Shown here piece after piece: positions 1-6,446 of a DNA stretch of 8,105 bases; position 1 is the first letter of the stretch, and every line of letters starts with the position of its first letter. The notes beneath the pieces are model-generated. The model made no database searches. It saw only the letters and a list, made by a program, of their open reading frames with translations, and was not told the DNA's origin. The position numbers and the translations under genes were made by a program. Source of the DNA: Actinomycetota bacterium (GTDB lineage Bacteria > Actinomycetota > Thermoleophilia > Solirubrobacterales > Thermoleophilaceae); contig VAXR01000066.1 of NCBI GenBank assembly GCA_005885165.1, positions 1-8,105 of the forward strand, read 5' to 3'.

Positions 1-779
1 CGCGCGTGCAGAGCGTGGTCGGGCTCGGCGACGGCCGGCTTGCGACCGAGCGTCCGTTCAGGGCTCCCCACCACACGATCTCGGCCCCCGGCCTGATCGG
101 CGGCGGGAACGTGCCGCGGCCGGGTGAGATCACCCTCGCCCACAACGGCGTTCTCTTCCTCGACGAGCTCGCCGAGTTCTCGCGGGCCGCGCTCGAGGCG
201 CTGCGCCAGCCGCTCGAGGCGGGCCACGTAAACGTCATGCGGAGCCAGCGGTCGCTGCGATTCCCCGCCCGCTTCATGCTCGTCGCGGCGTGCAACGGGT
301 GCCCGTGCGCGCGCCCGGCCGGCGCGTGCACGTGCAACGAGGTCGAGCGCTCGCGGTACTACCGGCGCCTGAGCGGGCCGCTGCTCGACCGCATCGACCT
401 GATCTGCACGCTCGACGCGAGCCCCTCGCTCGAGCTGGCGTCGGCGGACGGCCGGCAGGCAGAGCCCTCGATCGCCGTTCGCGACCGCGCCACGGCGGCG
501 CGCGGTCGCCAGCTCGAGCGCCTAATGGGCACGGGCGCGTCGTGCAACGCCGCGATGAACGCACGGCTCGTCAGGCGGCTCATCCGCCCGGCGGCGCAGG
601 TCAGGGCGCTGCTCGAGCCCGCGGCGCGGAGCGGCGCGCTCACGGCACGCGGCCACGGCCGCGTGCTGCGGCTGGCGCGCACGATCGCCGACCTCGAGGG
701 CGTCGAGCACGTCGGCACCCATCACGTGGAGGAGGCGCTCTCGTACAGGCTCGGAGCGCGCGTGGCGGCGGCCGCGTGA
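1..779 (+). CDS. comM: ComM (YifB-like) AAA+ ATPase, C-terminal part; 5' end outside the window
   Basis: ComM is a hexameric helicase that speeds branch migration when transformed single-stranded DNA recombines with the chromosome; older annotations call it Mg-chelatase-like. About 258 codons are visible (frame from base 3), roughly the second half of a family of about 500 residues. The fragment begins with the RPFRAPHHTIS...GG block, then Walker B (VLFLDELAEF, Asp at 162-164, Glu at 165-167), then a cysteine cluster with Cys codons at 291, 300, 306, 327 and 333 at the usual CPCG-type site of the family, then the GPLLDRIDL segment and the C-terminal Mg-chelatase domain (RLARTIADLEG near 670-700). 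The stop TGA 777-779 overlaps the dprA start, so the two are probably translationally coupled. The Walker A region and true start lie upstream of the window. Identification is secure from motifs; helicase function is known from relatives only. Confidence 0.95.
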   Translation, partial: RVQSVVGLGDGRLATERPFRAPHHTISAPGLIGGGNVPRPGEITLAHNGVLFLDELAEFSRAALEALRQPLEAGHVNVMRSQRSLRFPARFMLVAACNGCPCARPAGACTCNEVERSRYYRRLSGPLLDRIDLICTLDASPSLELASADGRQAEPSIAVRDRATAARGRQLERLMGTGASCNAAMNARLVRRLIRPAAQVRALLEPAARSGALTARGHGRVLRLARTIADLEGVEHVGTHHVEEALSYRLGARVAAAA

Positions 780-1879
780 GCGCCTGCGACGCATGCCTGC
801 GGCGCACCGCGCTGATCGGATTTCTCTCGACCCAGGTGGCGAACCGGCTGGGACGCCCGGGGCAGAAGGGCGTGATCCTGGCGATGGGCGACGCCGAGCT
901 CATCGGGGCGGTCGCGGGAAGTGCCGCCGGCGCCGCGCACCGGCTGCTCAGGGATTTCGCCGCAGGGCCCGCCCGAGCGCGATTGGAGGACGTAGGCCTC
1001 CACGCCGTATGCCGGCACGAGCCGGCGTACCCCGCTCGGCTCCGGGATCTCGTTGACCAGCCGGCCGTCATCCATTCGACGCTCGAGCCGGCGGGCCTCA
1101 GCGCGCTCGTCGAGGGTCCGGTTGTTGCGGTGGTGGGATCGCGGCGCGCCTCGGCGCACGGGCTGGAGGTCGCCCGGAAGATCGGCCGGACGCTCAGCGC
1201 CGCCGGCGTCACGGTCGTGAGCGGGCTGGCGATGGGGATCGACGCCGCGGCCCACCGCGGCGCCCTGGAGTCGGGCGGGCGGACTGTCGCCGTGCTCGGT
1301 TGCGGCGCCGACCGCGCCTATCCGCGGATCAACCACGCGCTCTACCGCCAGGTGAGGGAGGCGGGTGCCGTGGTGGCCGAGCTCCCGCCCGGAGCGCCTC
1401 CCAGCCGCTGGACCTTCCCGGCGCGCAACCGGATCATGGCCGGGCTCGCATCCGTGACTGTCGTGGTCGAGGCGGCCGAGCGCTCCGGCTCGCTGATCAC
1501 GGCTACGTTCGCCGTAGAGCTCGGGCGCGACGTGGGAGCCGTGCCCGGACGCGTGACGTCGCGCGAGGCCGCCGGGTCGAACGCGCTCCTTCACGCCGGG
1601 GCCGGGGTGTGGCGGGGAGGCGAGGACATCCTCGACGCCGTCCTCGGCGCCGGCAACTGGGACCGCGCGGCCGTCGAGCGCGTGCCCGCCGAGGCCGGTC
1701 TCGACCAAGACCAGCGGCGCGTCCTGCGCGCGATCGAGGACGGCGAGTCGATCGGAGCCGTCGCCGAGGCCGCTGGGCTGAGCGCGGGGGCCCTGCGCGG
1801 CGCGCTCGGAAAGCTCGAGCTGATTGGCCTCGTGCGCCGCGATGGCCTCGGCCGCTACGAGCGTGCCCTCGCTCGCTGA
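776..1879 (+). CDS. dprA: DNA processing protein DprA (Smf), 367 aa
   Basis: DprA binds incoming single-stranded DNA during natural transformation, protects it and loads RecA. In many non-transformable bacteria it is kept with unclear roles. The GTG at 776 overlaps the comM stop (GTGA), there is no nearby Shine-Dalgarno, and residues 2-10 give the SACDACLRR opening I associate with actinobacterial DprA. The frame is open further upstream only as a shadow of comM. The Rossmann-like core runs from about residue 115 to 300: VVGSRRAS (GSR at 121-123), SGLAMGIDAAAHRGAL from 149, then the FPARNRIMAGL and ERSGSLITA motifs. The last 60 residues (LDQDQRRVLRAI... to GRYERAL) form a winged helix as in other DprA proteins. 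An N-terminal Cys-x2-Cys (residues 4 and 7) has no partner pair that I can see. Length is normal and all core motifs are present, so the gene appears intact. Confidence 0.96.
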   Translation: MSACDACLRRTALIGFLSTQVANRLGRPGQKGVILAMGDAELIGAVAGSAAGAAHRLLRDFAAGPARARLEDVGLHAVCRHEPAYPARLRDLVDQPAVIHSTLEPAGLSALVEGPVVAVVGSRRASAHGLEVARKIGRTLSAAGVTVVSGLAMGIDAAAHRGALESGGRTVAVLGCGADRAYPRINHALYRQVREAGAVVAELPPGAPPSRWTFPARNRIMAGLASVTVVVEAAERSGSLITATFAVELGRDVGAVPGRVTSREAAGSNALLHAGAGVWRGGEDILDAVLGAGNWDRAAVERVPAEAGLDQDQRRVLRAIEDGESIGAVAEAAGLSAGALRGALGKLELIGLVRRDGLGRYERALAR

Positions 1880-1906
1880 GGGACCCGCCGTAACCTCCGC
1901 CGAACC

Positions 1907-2734
1907 GTGACTTCACGCGCCCCGAACAGGCCCCCAACCGCGCTGTCGATCGCCGGATCGGACTCCGGCGGCGGCGCGGGCATCCAGGCCGACCTGAAGG
2001 CGTTCGCCCGGGCCGGCGTCCACGGGATGACGGCGATCACCGCGGTCACGGCGCAGAGCACGGTGGGCGTCGACGCTGTCTTCCCGCTCGGCCGGGAGGC
2101 CATCCTGGCTCAGGTGCGATCGGTCGCCGGCGACATCGGGGTCGACGCCGTGAAGATCGGAATGCTTGGCGACGAGGAGACCATCGCGGCGGTCGCGGAG
2201 GCGCTCGACTACGTGGGCGATGCGCCGGTGGTGCTCGATCCGGTCATGGTCGCGGAGAGCGGCGCCGTGCTGCTCGACCCGCTTGCGGTAAAGGCGCTCG
2301 TGGACCGGCTCGTGCCGCGGGCGACCGTGGTCACGCCGAACGTCGACGAGGCCCGCCAGCTGGCAGCCCAGGCGGGCGACGGCGGGAAGGCGGTCGCTTC
2401 GGAGGAGGAGCTCGACCAGGAGGCGCTCGCCCGTGCGGTGCACGGGCTCGGGGCAAAGGCCGTGGTCGTCACGGGCGGCCACGCCAATCCGCCCGACGAC
2501 GTGTTCTTCGATGGCACGCGGCTCGTCGGGCTCCCCGGAGAGCGGTACCCGGACGGCGCGGCGCACGGCTCCGGCTGCACGCACTCCTCCACGCTCGCGG
2601 CGCACCTGGCGTTGGGGGACGACCCGCTCGACGCCGCACGGGAGGCGCGGCGCGTGGCGGGCGAGGCCGTCCGCAACGGCCTCCGCGGCCTGGGTGCGGG
2701 CGCCGGTCCGGTGGACGTGTTCGGCATCGGCTAG
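1907..2734 (+). CDS. thiD: Bifunctional hydroxymethylpyrimidine kinase / phosphomethylpyrimidine kinase, 275 aa
   Basis: ThiD phosphorylates 4-amino-5-hydroxymethyl-2-methylpyrimidine twice to give the pyrimidine half of thiamine; it is cytoplasmic and belongs to the ribokinase fold. Visible signatures are IAGSDSGGGAGIQADLK at residues 15-31, KIGML at 83-87, DPVM at 111-114, TPN at 143-145 and the anion-hole motif GSGCTHSS at 221-228 with the family cysteine at 224. Length matches standalone ThiD. The GTG at 1907 lies 27 bases after dprA and lacks a Shine-Dalgarno. The TAACCT at 1891-1896 could be a -10 giving a nearly leaderless message, but it lacks the upstream TG found at the other promoters here, so readthrough from dprA is equally possible. 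No other thiamine genes and no TPP riboswitch are visible nearby, so it stands alone. Pyridoxal kinases share the fold, but the motif set favours ThiD. Confidence 0.94.
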   Translation: MTSRAPNRPPTALSIAGSDSGGGAGIQADLKAFARAGVHGMTAITAVTAQSTVGVDAVFPLGREAILAQVRSVAGDIGVDAVKIGMLGDEETIAAVAEALDYVGDAPVVLDPVMVAESGAVLLDPLAVKALVDRLVPRATVVTPNVDEARQLAAQAGDGGKAVASEEELDQEALARAVHGLGAKAVVVTGGHANPPDDVFFDGTRLVGLPGERYPDGAAHGSGCTHSSTLAAHLALGDDPLDAAREARRVAGEAVRNGLRGLGAGAGPVDVFGIG

Positions 2735-2748
2735 GACCGGCTCAGCGT

Positions 2749-2760
2749 CCGGCCGGCCGG
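2749..2760. repeat. 12-base perfect palindrome CCGGCCGGCCGG after thiD
   Basis: This self-complementary GC block begins 14 bases after the thiD stop and lies just before the promoter at 2768. It could fold as part of a thiD terminator, but no T-run follows directly (only GTTT at 2766-2769), so termination is not shown. Simple GC-rich composition is an alternative explanation. Confidence 0.3.
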
Positions 2761-2767
2761 AACCCGT

Positions 2768-2777
2768 TTGACATAAT
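2768..2777 (+). promoter_or_regulatory. Extended -10 promoter (TTGACATAAT) for the small gene / membrane gene / ilvD unit
   Basis: The hexamer CATAAT (2772-2777) matches five of six -10 consensus bases and has TG one base upstream (2769-2770), the extended -10 pattern. The first base of transcription would fall near 2783-2786, giving a leader of about 40 bases before the Shine-Dalgarno at 2813-2818. The related sequence TTGGCACAAT stands before the acyltransferase at 7055, agreeing at 11 of 14 bases when four flanking bases are included. No leader peptide, attenuator or T-box is visible in the short leader. Confidence 0.55.
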
Positions 2778-2810
2778 CGGCTGCCAGGCGGCGGTAAGTT
2801 GACGACGGAC

Positions 2811-2827
2811 GGAAGGAGCGAGGGATC
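2811..2827 (+). promoter_or_regulatory. Strong ribosome binding site GGAAGGAG placed before an ATC codon
   Basis: AAGGAG occupies 2813-2818 and is followed by six bases and then ATC at 2825-2827, an ideal start-codon distance. The first in-frame standard starts lie 15 bases (CTG 2834) and 21 bases (ATG 2840) beyond the AAGGAG. The frame is open back to TAA at 2795-2797 without ATG, GTG or TTG. The same ten bases, GGAAGGAGCG, recur at 6432-6441 before another non-standard start candidate. Confidence 0.55.
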
Positions 2828-3073
2828 AGGTTCCTGCGGATGATGCCGGGGCACGGCGAGGTGCTGATCGCAGAGGGCGATCCGCGTCTGAGCGAGGACG
2901 AGGAACGGCTGATCGCGGAGTTCCGCCGGCAGCTCGACGAGGGAATGTGGGCCGCGGTGCCCACCACGCGGCCCGGCAGCGGTAGGCGCCAGGCCCTGCT
3001 CGTGAAGGCGTACCAGGACGTGCCCGCGAGCGCCGATCGCGTCATCTTCTTCCCGCGCGCGGCGGGAGGCTGA
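2825..3073 (+). CDS. Small conserved-looking protein with Gly-Gly C-terminus, 77-82 aa, function unknown
   Basis: I do not recognise a named family. From the ATC at 2825 the product has 82 residues beginning RFLRMMPGHGE after the first residue; from ATG 2840 it has 77. I prefer 2825 because of the well-spaced AAGGAG and because it completes the first predicted strand. The sequence suggests strand (RFLRMM), strand (GEVLIAEG), a charged helix (SEDEERLIAEFRRQLDEG), then strands around WAAVPT, RQALLVKAY and DRVIFFP, ending in AAGG. The order strand-strand-helix-strand-strand with a Gly-Gly tail resembles small beta-grasp proteins (ubiquitin-like, ThiS, MoaD), but this is inference from pattern only. 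No activating E1-like or JAB protease gene lies in the window. Its terminal GGA GGC codons are also part of the GGGAGG that may serve the next gene. No signal peptide or membrane segment is seen. It is the first gene of the unit leading to ilvD. Confidence 0.8.
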   Translation: MRFLRMMPGHGEVLIAEGDPRLSEDEERLIAEFRRQLDEGMWAAVPTTRPGSGRRQALLVKAYQDVPASADRVIFFPRAAGG

Positions 3074-3083
3074 GCCGGCCGGC

Positions 3084-3776
3084 GTGGTCCTGGCCCTGCT
3101 CGTCCTCGCGCTGGTCGCCGCGGCATTGATGCTTCCTATCGCCGTGCGCACCGTGCGCTCCCGCACCGACCGGCGGCGCGCCCGCTGGTCGCGCCGCCGC
3201 GCCGAGCGTCGCGAGCTGCGCGATCCCGGACGGGAGCGCCGCGCCGAGCAGCGCGCGCGGGAGCTCCTGCGATCGTGCGTGAACGACGAGGAGTGGGCGA
3301 TGTACCGCGACCTCGGCTTCATCCGGGTGCTGGGACGCCTCCAGGCGGAGGGCCCGCACGGCCTCTCCGCTCCCAGGCGGCGTTTCCGCGGCGGCGCGCC
3401 CTCCAGCGAGGCGAGCCGCGGCCCGGCGCGCACCGGCGCCGAGGGCGAGCGGCAGGCGGGCTACGCCTACCTCATCTACCCGCACAAGCCGATCGTGGCG
3501 TACGTCCCCCGTACGGGCCGCCTGCTGAGCGAGTATTGCGTCGAGTTCCCCGAGCTCGCCGGCGCCATCTCGCACAGCCGGCTCCCGGATTCGGACGACG
3601 TCCTGGCGAAGTGGATGGCGCTCACCGCCGACGAGCGCCGCCTCATCAACGAGTCGAACATGCACCTTCCGGGCCGCCAGATCGATCCGGCCCGGGTGCG
3701 CCGCGACCTGTGGCGGCTGCGCGAGTGGGAGCGCCTGCGCCGCGGTCCGGATGCGCCGGTGGCGCCCGGCCGGTGA
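3084..3776 (+). CDS. Single-pass membrane protein with unrecognised cytoplasmic domain, 230 aa
   Basis: No known family is recognised. Residues 2-24 form a hydrophobic helix (VLALLVLALVAAALMLPIAV). It is followed by a strongly basic stretch (about 25-60, rich in Arg), so the N-terminus should be outside and the rest in the cytoplasm under the positive-inside rule. A folded region then appears to start near 58 (ARELLRSC, EEWAMYRDLGFIRV at 69-82). It is interrupted by an Arg/Gly/Ser-rich, probably disordered stretch (about 86-125) and resumes with YAYLIYPHKPIVAYVP (127-142), LLSEYCVEFPEL and SDDVLAKWMALTADERRLINESNM (170-193). The GTG at 3084 lies 10 bases after the preceding stop; GGGAGG at 3064-3069 is a rather distant ribosome site. 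The stop overlaps the ilvD GTG, so expression is linked to ilvD. Tight packing with the small GG-tailed gene suggests the two proteins act together, but nothing in the sequence proves it. Confidence 0.85.
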   Translation: MVLALLVLALVAAALMLPIAVRTVRSRTDRRRARWSRRRAERRELRDPGRERRAEQRARELLRSCVNDEEWAMYRDLGFIRVLGRLQAEGPHGLSAPRRRFRGGAPSSEASRGPARTGAEGERQAGYAYLIYPHKPIVAYVPRTGRLLSEYCVEFPELAGAISHSRLPDSDDVLAKWMALTADERRLINESNMHLPGRQIDPARVRRDLWRLREWERLRRGPDAPVAPGR

Positions 3777-5446
3777 GCTCCGGCCGGAAGCTCCGCAGCC
3801 GCGCGATCCTCGAGGGCCCGGACCGGGCCCCAGCGCGTGCCTACCTGAAGGGGATCGGCTTCGGCGACGACGACCTGGCGCGCCCCATCGTCGGCATCGC
3901 CAATACCTGGACCGAGACGATGCCGTGCAACTTCCACCTGCGGCGGCTCGCCGAGCGCGTCAAGGACGGCGTCCGGGCGGCCGGCGGCACGCCGATGGAG
4001 TTCAACACGATCGCCGTGTCCGACGGGATCACGATGGGCACGGAGGGGATGAAGACCTCGCTGGTGAGCCGCGAGCTCGTCGCCGACTCGATCGAGCTCG
4101 TGGCGCGCGGGCACCTGTTCGACGCGGTGGTCGCGCTCTCCGGCTGCGACAAGACCATCCCCGGCTGCGTCATGGCGCTCGCCCGCGTCGACGTCCCCGG
4201 CCTGATGCTCTACGGAGGGTCGATCGCACCGGGCCGCTACCACGGCCACGACGTGACGATCCAGGACGTCTTCGAGGCGGTCGGCGCCCACGCGGCCGGG
4301 GACATGAGCGACGCCGACCTGGCGGAGCTCGAGTCGGTCGCCTCCCCGGGGGCCGGAGCGTGTGGTGGCCAGTTCACCGCCAACACGATGTCCACGGCCT
4401 TCGAGATGCTCGGCATCTCCGCGATGGGGACCTCGATGGTGCCCGCCGAGGACGGGAAGAAGGGCCAGGCCGCCGAGGACTGCGGCAAGCTCGTGATGCG
4501 CCTGCTCGACGAGGACCTGAGGCCGAGCCGCGTCATCACGCGCGAGTCCATCGAGAACGCGGTCGCCTGCGTGGCCGCGACCGGCGGCTCGACGAACGCC
4601 GTGCTCCACCTCATGGCGCTCGCCCGCGACGCCGACGTGCCGCTTGAGATCGACGACTTCGACCGCATCAGCGAGCGCACGCCCCTGCTCGCCGACCTGA
4701 AGCCGGGAGGCAGGTTCGTCGCCACGGACCTGTTCCGCGCCGGCGGGGTTCGCCTCGTGGCCAAGCGGCTGCTCGACGCCGGCGTCCTGCACGCCGACGC
4801 CGTCACCGTCACCGGACGCACGATCGGCGAGGAGGCCGCCGAAGCGGAGGAGGAGCCGGGCCAGGAGGTGGTGCGGCCCCTCGACGATCCCATCAAGCCC
4901 ACCGGCGGCCTCGCGATCCTGCGCGGCAATCTCGCGCCCGACGGCTGCGTCGTGAAGCTGTCGGGCCTCGAGCGCCTCCACCAGCGCGGGCCGGCGCGCG
5001 TGTTCGAGAGCGAGGAGGACGCGTTCGCCGCCGTGAAGGAGAAGCGCATCGAGCCGGGCGACGTGATGGTGATCCGCAACGAGGGCCCGTCGGGCGGGCC
5101 CGGAATGCGCGAGATGCTGGGCGTGACAGCCGCGCTCGTGGGCGAGGGGCTTGGGGAGTCCGTGGCCCTGCTCACCGACGGGCGCTTCTCCGGCGCCACC
5201 CACGGCCTGATGGCCGGCCACGTCGCGCCCGAGGCCCCGCGCGGGGGCCCGATCGCAGCGATCCGCGACGGCGACGAGATCGTCTTCGATGTCGAGGGAC
5301 GCCGGCTCGACGTGGACCTCGCGGACGAGGAGATCCAGGCCCGGGTTGCGGCCTACCGGCCGCCCCCGACGCAGTTCACGAGCGGCGTGCTCGCCAAGTA
5401 CGCGCGGCACGTCGGCTCGGCGGCCGAGGGCGCAGTTACGACCTGA
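3773..5446 (+). CDS. ilvD: Dihydroxy-acid dehydratase IlvD, 557 aa
   Basis: IlvD dehydrates 2,3-dihydroxy-isovalerate and 2,3-dihydroxy-3-methylvalerate to the 2-keto acids, the third common step of valine, isoleucine and leucine synthesis, using an Fe-S cluster and Mg. Visible landmarks are NTWTETMPCNFHLRRLA with Cys52, GCDKTIPGC with Cys125 and the adjacent Lys127 (metal-site carbamylated lysine in relatives), GACGGQFTANTMSTA with Cys197, EGPSGGPGMREM, and DGRFSGATHG with the catalytic Ser473. The three cysteines and the length near 557 fit the shorter, [2Fe-2S] group rather than the longer E. coli-like form of about 616; that assignment is inference. The GTG at 3773 overlaps the preceding TGA (GTGA) with no clear Shine-Dalgarno, pointing to coupled translation. 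The longer open frame from 3275 is a shadow of the upstream gene. No ilvB, ilvN or ilvC is nearby, so ilvD is detached from its pathway partners. It ends 12 bases before the converging hydrolase gene. Confidence 0.97.
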   Translation: MSSGRKLRSRAILEGPDRAPARAYLKGIGFGDDDLARPIVGIANTWTETMPCNFHLRRLAERVKDGVRAAGGTPMEFNTIAVSDGITMGTEGMKTSLVSRELVADSIELVARGHLFDAVVALSGCDKTIPGCVMALARVDVPGLMLYGGSIAPGRYHGHDVTIQDVFEAVGAHAAGDMSDADLAELESVASPGAGACGGQFTANTMSTAFEMLGISAMGTSMVPAEDGKKGQAAEDCGKLVMRLLDEDLRPSRVITRESIENAVACVAATGGSTNAVLHLMALARDADVPLEIDDFDRISERTPLLADLKPGGRFVATDLFRAGGVRLVAKRLLDAGVLHADAVTVTGRTIGEEAAEAEEEPGQEVVRPLDDPIKPTGGLAILRGNLAPDGCVVKLSGLERLHQRGPARVFESEEDAFAAVKEKRIEPGDVMVIRNEGPSGGPGMREMLGVTAALVGEGLGESVALLTDGRFSGATHGLMAGHVAPEAPRGGPIAAIRDGDEIVFDVEGRRLDVDLADEEIQARVAAYRPPPTQFTSGVLAKYARHVGSAAEGAVTT

Positions 5447-5463
5447 CGGCCTCTGCGGTCAGG
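5442..5463. terminator. Inverted repeat between convergent ilvD and hydrolase, containing both stop codons
   Basis: CCTGAC (5442-5447) and GTCAGG (5458-5463) are perfect complements. Inside them a G:G mismatch and a two-base GC pair leave a CTCT loop. The ilvD stop TGA (5444-5446) lies in one arm and the hydrolase stop (complement of 5459-5461) in the other. The hairpin would form in both transcripts. No T-run follows on either strand, so it may act only as a weak or Rho-assisted end signal. Confidence 0.4.
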
Positions 5464-6445
5464 CGCGGGCGCCGGCCGTGGGCTCGCCGACGTCCTCGGT
5501 CTGCCGGCGGCGCGGCTCGCGCAAGAACTCGAGCACGCAGTCGTTGAAGGTCACCGGGCGCTCGATCATCGGCACGTGGCCCGTGTCGTCGAAGACGATC
5601 TTGCGCGAGCCCTTGATCGAGCGTTCGTACTCGTCGGCGTCGTGAGCTGGGATGATCACGTCGTCCTCGCCCCAGATGATCAGCGTCGGGCAGCGGATCT
5701 CGGGCAGGCGCTCGCGGAAGTCGTAGTCGAGGTGGGCTTCGAGGGCGGGAAGGAACCCGCGGCGCCCCGCTCCCATCGACATCTCGAACAGCGTCTCGGC
5801 CGGGATCCGGCTCGGGTGGCGCGTGATCAATCCAAAGGCTAGGTGCCTGAGCCGCGGGCGCCGGATCACCATTCGCTTCTCTGCGACCGACCTCGCCCCG
5901 GCCATCGCCGCCGCGCGCCCCCACGCCATAACCGGGCCGTGCCGGAGGCTGTTGACCGTGATCCCGGCCGCCGAGACGAGCACGAGCCGCTCGACGCGCT
6001 CCGGGAACTGGATCGCGACCTCCGCGCTCACAAACCCGCCCATCGAGTTCCCGATGACGACCACCTCGCCGAGGTCGAGCTGGTCGCAGAGTGCCTCGAT
6101 GAAGCGACCGTAGCCGGGAATCGAGATCTTCTCGGCTGGCATCTCGGACCCGCCGAACCCCGGCAGGTCGGGCACGATCACCCGCCGTTCCTGGGCGAAG
6201 CGCGGGATGTTCTCGAGCCAGTTCTGCCAGACGCCGGCCAGCCCATGGACGAAGACGATCGGCGGACCGTCGCCCGAGCCGATATCGACGTAGCGCACAC
6301 CGCGGCCGGCGATCTCGGTTGAGCGCAGGTGCGGGCGCCAGTCGATCTCACGCCAGTCCGGCTGCGCATGCGCGCCGTAGTCGTCGCCGGCGTTGCGAGC
6401 GGCCCACGGCGCGGCGGGCCGCGCCTTCGAGGGAAGGAGCGCCAT
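5459..6445 (-). CDS. Alpha/beta-fold hydrolase, 328 aa
   Basis: This is a serine hydrolase of the alpha/beta-hydrolase superfamily; its substrate cannot be told from sequence. The probable catalytic set is complete: oxyanion motif VHGLAG (His68-Gly69), nucleophile elbow GNSMGG with Ser134, acid Asp262 in WGEDDVIIP, and His290 in TGHVPMIERP. PDLPGFGGS at 92-100 is the typical loop after strand 4, and a cap region of about 70 residues (163-235) is helical and basic. The first 35 residues before IDWRPHL are a low-complexity Ala-rich extension without a convincing signal peptide. ATG 6445 is the only ATG, GTG or TTG before the folded core. No Shine-Dalgarno precedes it, and a TAAT-containing -10-like element ends five bases upstream, so a leaderless message is plausible. 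It converges on ilvD and is head-to-head with the HAD gene. Relatives include esterases, C-C hydrolases and haloperoxidase-like enzymes. Confidence 0.92.
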   Translation of the reverse strand: MALLPSKARPAAPWAARNAGDDYGAHAQPDWREIDWRPHLRSTEIAGRGVRYVDIGSGDGPPIVFVHGLAGVWQNWLENIPRFAQERRVIVPDLPGFGGSEMPAEKISIPGYGRFIEALCDQLDLGEVVVIGNSMGGFVSAEVAIQFPERVERLVLVSAAGITVNSLRHGPVMAWGRAAAMAGARSVAEKRMVIRRPRLRHLAFGLITRHPSRIPAETLFEMSMGAGRRGFLPALEAHLDYDFRERLPEIRCPTLIIWGEDDVIIPAHDADEYERSIKGSRKIVFDDTGHVPMIERPVTFNDCVLEFLREPRRRQTEDVGEPTAGARA

Positions 6446-6446
6446 T
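6432..6446 (+). promoter_or_regulatory. Ribosome binding site GGAAGGAG before an ATT codon (HAD gene)
   Basis: AAGGAG at 6434-6439 is followed by four bases and ATT (6444-6446) in the frame of the HAD gene. The nearest in-frame standard start is TTG 6393, 51 bases upstream and without a ribosome site. The next leucine CTG (6498) already lies inside the catalytic motif. The site sits within the antisense of hydrolase codons 3 and 4. Confidence 0.5.

Noticed and set aside
290..775. Upstream extension of the dprA frame inside comM
   Set aside because: The extension is Arg/Pro/Ala-rich shadow sequence. The GTG at 776 gives the expected DprA N-terminus.
2768..2796. TTGACA at 2768-2773 as a classical -35
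   Set aside because: The hexamer 17 bases downstream (GCGGTA) is a poor -10. The extended -10 reading of TGACATAAT fits better.
2778..2824. Branched-chain amino-acid attenuator or T-box ahead of the ilvD unit
   Set aside because: The leader is only about 40 bases, with no Leu/Ile/Val-rich leader peptide and no terminator/antiterminator pair.
1913..3433. 506-codon - strand frame across thiD and the small gene
   Set aside because: It spans several real + strand genes and the promoter region. Its composition is that of a shadow frame, with no recognisable motif.
3275..3772. Upstream extension of the ilvD frame
   Set aside because: It overlaps the membrane-protein gene out of frame and would add about 166 residues not found in IlvD. 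GTG 3773 gives the normal length.
3476..5410. 644-codon open frame on the - strand opposite ilvD
   Set aside because: It is antisense to a gene with intact catalytic motifs, is rich in Arg, His and Ala, and shows no domain. High third-position GC keeps this frame open.
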